From PFJX01 sp037442845 (GTDB taxonomy: Bacteria; Pseudomonadota; Gammaproteobacteria; Burkholderiales; Thiobacillaceae), in contig JBBIPL010000029.1 of the NCBI GenBank assembly GCA_037442845.1, forward strand, positions 1 through 22,088: 22,088 nt of DNA, written 5' to 3'. Below the pieces are notes generated by a model. It worked only from the letters and a program-made list of their open reading frames with translations. It had not been told where the DNA came from and ran no database searches. This document shows, one piece after another, positions 18,550-22,088 of the stretch. A program made the position numbers and the translations under genes. Positions within the stretch are counted from its first letter, which is position 1, and the number at the start of each line of letters is the position of its first letter.

Positions 18550-20098
18550 GTTTCAGCAGACGGTAGACCTGCGACTTGTGGCGCGGCCGGAAGCCTTCCC
18601 AGACCACTTGCGCGCCTTCCGGCGCATCCGCTCCGGTTCGCGCGGCGCGGCGTTCCACCAGACGCAGGGTCCAGGCGCAATCGGCTTGCGCGGGCGGCGC
18701 CAGGTGATAGCGCAGCATGACCTGCATGGGGGCATCCACGCGCGCGTCCAGACAGGCATCCTGGGGCAGATGGCGGGCCATGTCGGCGATCAGCGGGCGG
18801 TAGCCCCAGTTGTACTCCGCCCACGGACGAAACAGGGTGGCGAGGAGGATCCAGAGCAGCGCCATGCCCGTCGCCCAGACCAGGAGGGGGCGTGTTTTCG
18901 CGCGCGGAAACAGGGGGATGGCGATCAGCCAGAGCAGACTGACGGCCAGGGCGAACAGCAAGGCGCCGGTTTCCACCGAGCCCGCCGCATAGCCGGGCGC
19001 GAGCTTGGCGAGATGCTGGGCGAGTCGGGTCGGCATGCCCCACTCGATGGCGGAGAAGTACACCCAGGCTGTCAGGCTGAAGAACAGCAGGCAGAGCACG
19101 CCGAACCAGTAGAAGGCCTGGGCCGCGCCGCGCCGCAGGTTGTTCACCGCGAACGCCGCCAGCGGGGCCAGGGGCAGCATCACCAGCAGCAGCGCGCCAT
19201 CACGCGAGGCGATGGGAAAAGGCACGGTGAGCAGCAGCACGGCGAGGGCGATGAGGCTGGGGTGCAGCTCCGGCGTCCTCGCCAGTTTGCGGTGTACGTG
19301 CCACACCGCCCAGGCCGCCAGCGGCCACAGCGGCCAGGCGAACCAGGGCAGTTCGGAATAGGGGCCGGTCGGCAGTTCCGTCAGCGCGTAGCGGCCCGGC
19401 CCACGGAAATTCAGCCAGTCGCGCAGCAGGTCGAAGACGGCCAGCACGCCCAGGCAGGCGGCGATGATGGCTAGGGCCAGACCAACTCCGGCGAGGGCGG
19501 CGCGCCGGTACTCGCGGGTGCGCCAGGTCGCCGACAGCAGGGGCAGGCCAACCACCAGCAGGCCGGCGACGAGGTCCAGCACGCCGCGCAGGCCGAGGCT
19601 GAGGACGGCCAGGGCCAGGGCGATGACCACGGCGCCTCGCCGCGCATGCTGACGGGCCGCAGCGACGCCGTAGAGCAGGGCCGACCAGCCGGCCAGCAGG
19701 GCGGTTTCCGGCAACAGCGCGTGCACGCGCAACATCAGGCCCATGCAGCCGATCAGGGCGAGCACGGCGGCGGCGCCATGGCCGGGACCGTGCAGGGAAC
19801 GGGCGGTCATGCCGGCGAACAGCAGCGCCAGCAGGGTGAACACGCCGCTCGCCAGGCGGGCGCCGTCCTGGACATCCCAATGGCCGCTGGCGAGTTGCGC
19901 CGTCAACCCGGCGACCAGGGTGTACAGGGGAGCGGGCGTGGCCCAGGCGCTGGAGGCGCCGGCCAGCCAATCCAGCACCGCGGCCAGCGCCAGCGCCTCC
20001 TCGCCCTTCCAGGCATCGCGGCCCACCAGACCGTAAAACGCCCAGAGCGCGGCCAGGACGATGAGCCAGAACTGGTTGGCGCGGGGCGTGGGGTTCAT
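18536..20098 (-). CDS. Glycosyltransferase of the ArnT/PMT (GT39-like) family
   Basis: The 520-residue polytopic protein has about 11–12 hydrophobic segments. Its first periplasmic loop has GRDAWKGEEALALA, an acidic loop like the GRDPWKPDE of ArnT-like enzymes that use polyprenyl-linked sugars to modify lipid A or proteins. Later features are WFAWPLWPLAAWAVW, FPIASRDGALLLVMLPLAPLAAFAVN (the SxRxxYxLP-like helix) and a C-terminal soluble domain. I chose the ATG at 20098; an earlier in-frame codon at 20158 would run through the rpmE terminator. It overlaps mobA by 14 bases. The substrate is unknown. Confidence 0.8.
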   Translation of the reverse strand: MNPTPRANQFWLIVLAALWAFYGLVGRDAWKGEEALALAAVLDWLAGASSAWATPAPLYTLVAGLTAQLASGHWDVQDGARLASGVFTLLALLFAGMTARSLHGPGHGAAAVLALIGCMGLMLRVHALLPETALLAGWSALLYGVAAARQHARRGAVVIALALAVLSLGLRGVLDLVAGLLVVGLPLLSATWRTREYRRAALAGVGLALAIIAACLGVLAVFDLLRDWLNFRGPGRYALTELPTGPYSELPWFAWPLWPLAAWAVWHVHRKLARTPELHPSLIALAVLLLTVPFPIASRDGALLLVMLPLAPLAAFAVNNLRRGAAQAFYWFGVLCLLFFSLTAWVYFSAIEWGMPTRLAQHLAKLAPGYAAGSVETGALLFALAVSLLWLIAIPLFPRAKTRPLLVWATGMALLWILLATLFRPWAEYNWGYRPLIADMARHLPQDACLDARVDAPMQVMLRYHLAPPAQADCAWTLRLVERRAARTGADAPEGAQVVWEGFRPRHKSQVYRLLKHDGE

Positions 20099-20115
20099 GG
20101 GCGCTGGGCTGCAAC

Positions 20116-20139
20116 AAAAAAGGCAGCGCGCGGCTGCCT
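20116..20139 (-). terminator. Intrinsic terminator after rpmE
   Basis: AGGCAGC / GCTGCCT with a 5-base loop (20121–20139) is followed on the minus strand by six T (20116–20121). It starts 23 bases after the rpmE stop. It lies just 17 bases upstream of the ArnT-like ATG, so that gene needs read-through or an internal promoter. Confidence 0.88.
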
Positions 20140-20162
20140 CTCGGGGATGCGCGAGCACCGCC

Positions 20163-20372
20163 TCACTTCTTGGCGATGCCGTACTTCTGGCGGAACTTCT
20201 CGACGCGGCCGGCGGTGTCGACGATCTTCTGCTTGCCGGTATAGAAAGGGTGGCAAGCGGAGCAGACTTCCACGTGCAGCGCCTTGTTCATGGTCGAGCG
20301 GGTGGTGAAGGTATTACCGCAACTGCAGGTCACGGTAATGTCGTGGTAATCGGGATGGATGCCGGCTTTCAT
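20163..20372 (-). CDS. rpmE: 50S ribosomal protein L31 (zinc-containing type)
   Basis: The 69-residue protein is bacterial L31 of the C+ type: MKAGIHPDYHDITVTCSCGN has C16 and C18, and LHVEVCSACHPFYTGKQK has C37 and C40, forming the zinc site. The C-terminal KIVDTAGRVEKFRQKYG matches the family. The presence of all four cysteines distinguishes it from the zinc-free paralogue induced by zinc starvation. A GGAAAGG site lies before the ATG. The 119 bases upstream (20373–20491) should hold its promoter. Confidence 0.96.
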   Translation of the reverse strand: MKAGIHPDYHDITVTCSCGNTFTTRSTMNKALHVEVCSACHPFYTGKQKIVDTAGRVEKFRQKYGIAKK

Positions 20373-20491
20373 GATGCGTTACCTGGAAAGGAAACCTGGA
20401 AAGCGGGCGATTATCCACAAAAACGTGCGATCGGGCAAACCCTAGTCTTCAATCTGCGTGGATGAACCGCGATGCATCCGCGTGCCTGCTG

Positions 20492-21367
20492 TCAGCGCGT
20501 CTCCGCCAGCAGGCTTGCCATCATCGCCCGCGCCTGTCCGGCATAACCGCCGCCGAACAGGTTGAAGTGGTTGAGCACGTGATACAGGTTATACAGCGTT
20601 CTGCGTGTCGCGTATCCCGCGTCCAGCGGCCAGGACTCCCGGTAGGCCGCCCGGAAATCGGCCGGGAAGCCGCCGAACAGTTCGGTCATGGCCAGGTCGG
20701 TCTCGCGGTCGCCGAAATACACCGCCGGATCGAACAGTACCGGCTCGCCGTCGGCGTATCCGTAATTGCCCCCCCAGAGATCGCCGTGCAGCAGGCTGGG
20801 CGTCGGCCGATGCGCGGCGAAGAAGACATGCATGTCCGCCAGCAGCCGCTCACCCAGGTCGATCAGTTCGCCCGGCGCCTGCCGTTCGCGCGCGAGCCGC
20901 AACTGGAAACCCAGGCGATGCTCGCGGAAAAAGGCCGCCCAGTCGGAATTCGGCGCATTGTGTTGTGGCGTGGCACCGATGGTGTTGTCGCGCCGCCAGC
21001 CATGGCTGTGTCCGCTGACGCGATGCAGGGCGGCCAGCCTGCGGCCGAGCTCGGCGCCGCTTCCCGTGCCGCCCAGTGGCAGCCATTCCAGCACCAGATA
21101 GGCCTCCGCCCCCTCCACCCCGTGCGTGATCGCGCGCGGCACGCGGATGGCCGCCGCCGCCTCCAGTACGCGCAGGCCTTCAGCCTCGGCGGCAAACATT
21201 TCGGCGTGACGGGCGGCGTTGATCTTGGCGAAAAAGCGCCGGCCATCGCGGCCTTCCAGCACCAGGCCGCGGTTGATGCAGCCACCGCCTACAGCCGTCG
21301 CACGCGCCGCCTCGAAACCTCGTCCGGTGGCCGCAGCGATGGCCGAGGCCAGCGCTGCGTGGCTCAC
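20492..21367 (-). CDS. Fructosamine kinase-family protein
   Basis: The 291-residue kinase-fold protein resembles fructosamine-3-kinase family members. Motifs are GGGCINRG (near residue 27), RRFFAKIN, HRVSGHSHGWRRDNTIGATPQHN, the catalytic LLHGDLWGGNYGY and LFDPAVYFGDRETDLAMTELFGGF. Family members repair glycated proteins or phosphorylate ketoamines; bacterial substrates are mostly unknown. The start is GTG overlapping the stop of the DUF971 gene by 4 bases (GTGA). Confidence 0.92.
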   Translation of the reverse strand: MSHAALASAIAAATGRGFEAARATAVGGGCINRGLVLEGRDGRRFFAKINAARHAEMFAAEAEGLRVLEAAAAIRVPRAITHGVEGAEAYLVLEWLPLGGTGSGAELGRRLAALHRVSGHSHGWRRDNTIGATPQHNAPNSDWAAFFREHRLGFQLRLARERQAPGELIDLGERLLADMHVFFAAHRPTPSLLHGDLWGGNYGYADGEPVLFDPAVYFGDRETDLAMTELFGGFPADFRAAYRESWPLDAGYATRRTLYNLYHVLNHFNLFGGGYAGQARAMMASLLAETR

Positions 21368-21750
21368 ACCAGCGACTTGGGCTCGCGGGATTCCCCCGCC
21401 TCCTCCATGCGGCGCAGGTAGGCCTGCCAGTAGAAATCCTGCTTGCGGCCAAGGTCGTAGAGGTAGTCCCAGGAAAAGATGCCGGAATCGTGGCCGTCGG
21501 AAAACACCAGGACCACCGCGTACTGGCCGACCGGCTCGATGGCGTTGATCTCCACGTATTTCTTGCCGACCTGCAGGACTTCCTGGCCGGGGCCGTGGCC
21601 GCGCACCTCGGCCGAGGGCGAGAAAACCCGCAGGTACTCGCAGGGCAGATTGAAATGGCTGCCATCGTTGAAAGCCACTTCCAGGATGCGGGATTGCTTG
21701 TGCAGCTTGATCTCGGTGGGGATCGGGGTGTCTGGCGTCAGGCCGCCCAT
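21364..21750 (-). CDS. DUF971 protein (gamma-butyrobetaine hydroxylase-like N-terminal domain)
   Basis: The 128-residue protein has the DUF971 fold: PTEIKLHKQSRILEVAFNDGSHFNLPCEYLRV, then VEINAIEPVGQYAVVLVFSDGHDSGIFSWDYLYDL. In betaproteobacteria it is often linked to ubiE, while here it is coupled to a fructosamine-kinase gene. Its function is not well established; related domains occur in gamma-butyrobetaine dioxygenase and Fe–S handling proteins. A clear AAGGAG lies 6 bases before the ATG at 21750; an earlier frame start was rejected. Confidence 0.9.
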   Translation of the reverse strand: MGGLTPDTPIPTEIKLHKQSRILEVAFNDGSHFNLPCEYLRVFSPSAEVRGHGPGQEVLQVGKKYVEINAIEPVGQYAVVLVFSDGHDSGIFSWDYLYDLGRKQDFYWQAYLRRMEEAGESREPKSLV

Positions 21751-21893
21751 GGCAACTCCTTTATTAGCGTTCAGTAATGGAGCGCTAGTGTGCCAGCCGC
21801 CACGCGGCCGCACAAGACCGAGTCAAATAGTCGGGTATTGCCCGGCGGGCTTCCTGCCCGATCCGCCCTCCCGCGCGCCGACTCGCCTCCGCC

Positions 21894-21923
21894 TTGACGC
21901 GCCGCAGGCTTTCACGCTTAAAT
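21894..21923 (+). promoter_or_regulatory. Promoter of tRNA-Phe
   Basis: TTGACG at 21894–21899 and TTAAAT at 21918–21923 form a sigma-70 promoter with an 18-base spacer. The distance to the tRNA (41 bases from the -10) allows a short 5' leader. The GC-rich stretch between -10 and the tRNA is typical of stable RNA genes. Confidence 0.6.
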
Positions 21924-21963
21924 GCGCGCCTTCTTTCGGTCGGCATCCCCGACCGCTCAATCA

Positions 21964-22039
<76 letters not shown>

Positions 22040-22057
22040 AACAAAAGGCAGGTGAGC

Positions 22058-22088
22058 ATGGCGTTGATCTCCCTCGCCAGGGCGCTGG
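22058..22088 (+). CDS. 5' end of a gene, possibly ABC-F ATPase (partial)
   Basis: An ATG follows an AGGTGAG ribosome-binding site. The ten visible codons read MALISLARAL. This resembles the opening of ABC-F (Uup-type) ATPases (MALISLxxA) in betaproteobacteria, but ten residues cannot prove it. The gene runs off the right edge. Confidence 0.35.
   Translation, partial: MALISLARAL

Overview
The window is GC-rich and reads as a chromosomal segment of a betaproteobacterium of the Rhodocyclales/Nitrosomonadales kind. Support for this is the combination of PhoBR, a torF–glnK–amtB operon behind a sigma-54 promoter, a RegB/RegA-type redox two-component pair, a PEP-CTERM exopolysaccharide-associated protein, a UbiK accessory factor, a Nudix–ThiE fusion, an OprC/NosA-type copper receptor, HslV with the betaproteobacterial MEQFHGTT start, and a DUF971 protein. 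I cannot assign a genus from the sequence alone.

Layout. (1) 1–3300 is an accessory-flavoured segment: the end of an unknown gene, a Uma2-family nuclease-like protein, a Phd/VapC toxin–antitoxin pair, a PEP-CTERM secreted protein behind a sigma-54-like promoter, a HIT-family hydrolase, and a second toxin–antitoxin pair (DUF2281-type antitoxin plus MazF/PemK toxin). This second pair sits between two perfect 117-bp direct repeats. Each repeat carries the overlapping 3' ends of the HIT gene and of phoR. (2) 3336–5514 is phoBR with a three-repeat Pho box. (3) 5538–8297 is torF–glnK–amtB on the minus strand, with a sigma-54 promoter and possible NtrC half-sites. (4) 8371–11113 runs on the plus strand: ubiK, a tightly overlapping chain (small unknown protein, Nudix–ThiE fusion, membrane-anchored unknown protein), then phoU and a strong two-way terminator.

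(5) 11155–13929 is a copper uptake pair on the minus strand: a TonB-dependent OprC/NosA-like receptor followed by a periplasmic PCu(A)C chaperone. (6) Divergent from it are regB–regA on the plus strand. The intergenic region has two copies of a RegA/PrrA/RegR-like box, one ahead of each gene at nearly the same distance from a -10-like element, plus an intrinsic terminator inside the receptor leader. The RegB protein contains no cysteine at all. (7) 15943–20372 is a run of minus-strand genes: rpmE, an ArnT-like glycosyltransferase, mobA, yidD, a protein built from two helical/STAS-like modules, and hslV (without an adjacent hslU). (8) 20492–21750 is a DUF971 protein coupled to a fructosamine-kinase-family protein. 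It is followed on the plus strand by tRNA-Phe and the first codons of a gene that may encode an ABC-F protein.

Functionally the window gathers nutrient and redox control (phosphate, nitrogen, redox/copper). The least expected observations are the repeat-flanked toxin–antitoxin insertion that kept both neighbours intact, the cysteine-free RegB with paired operators shared with a copper receptor, and the duplicated helical/STAS architecture.
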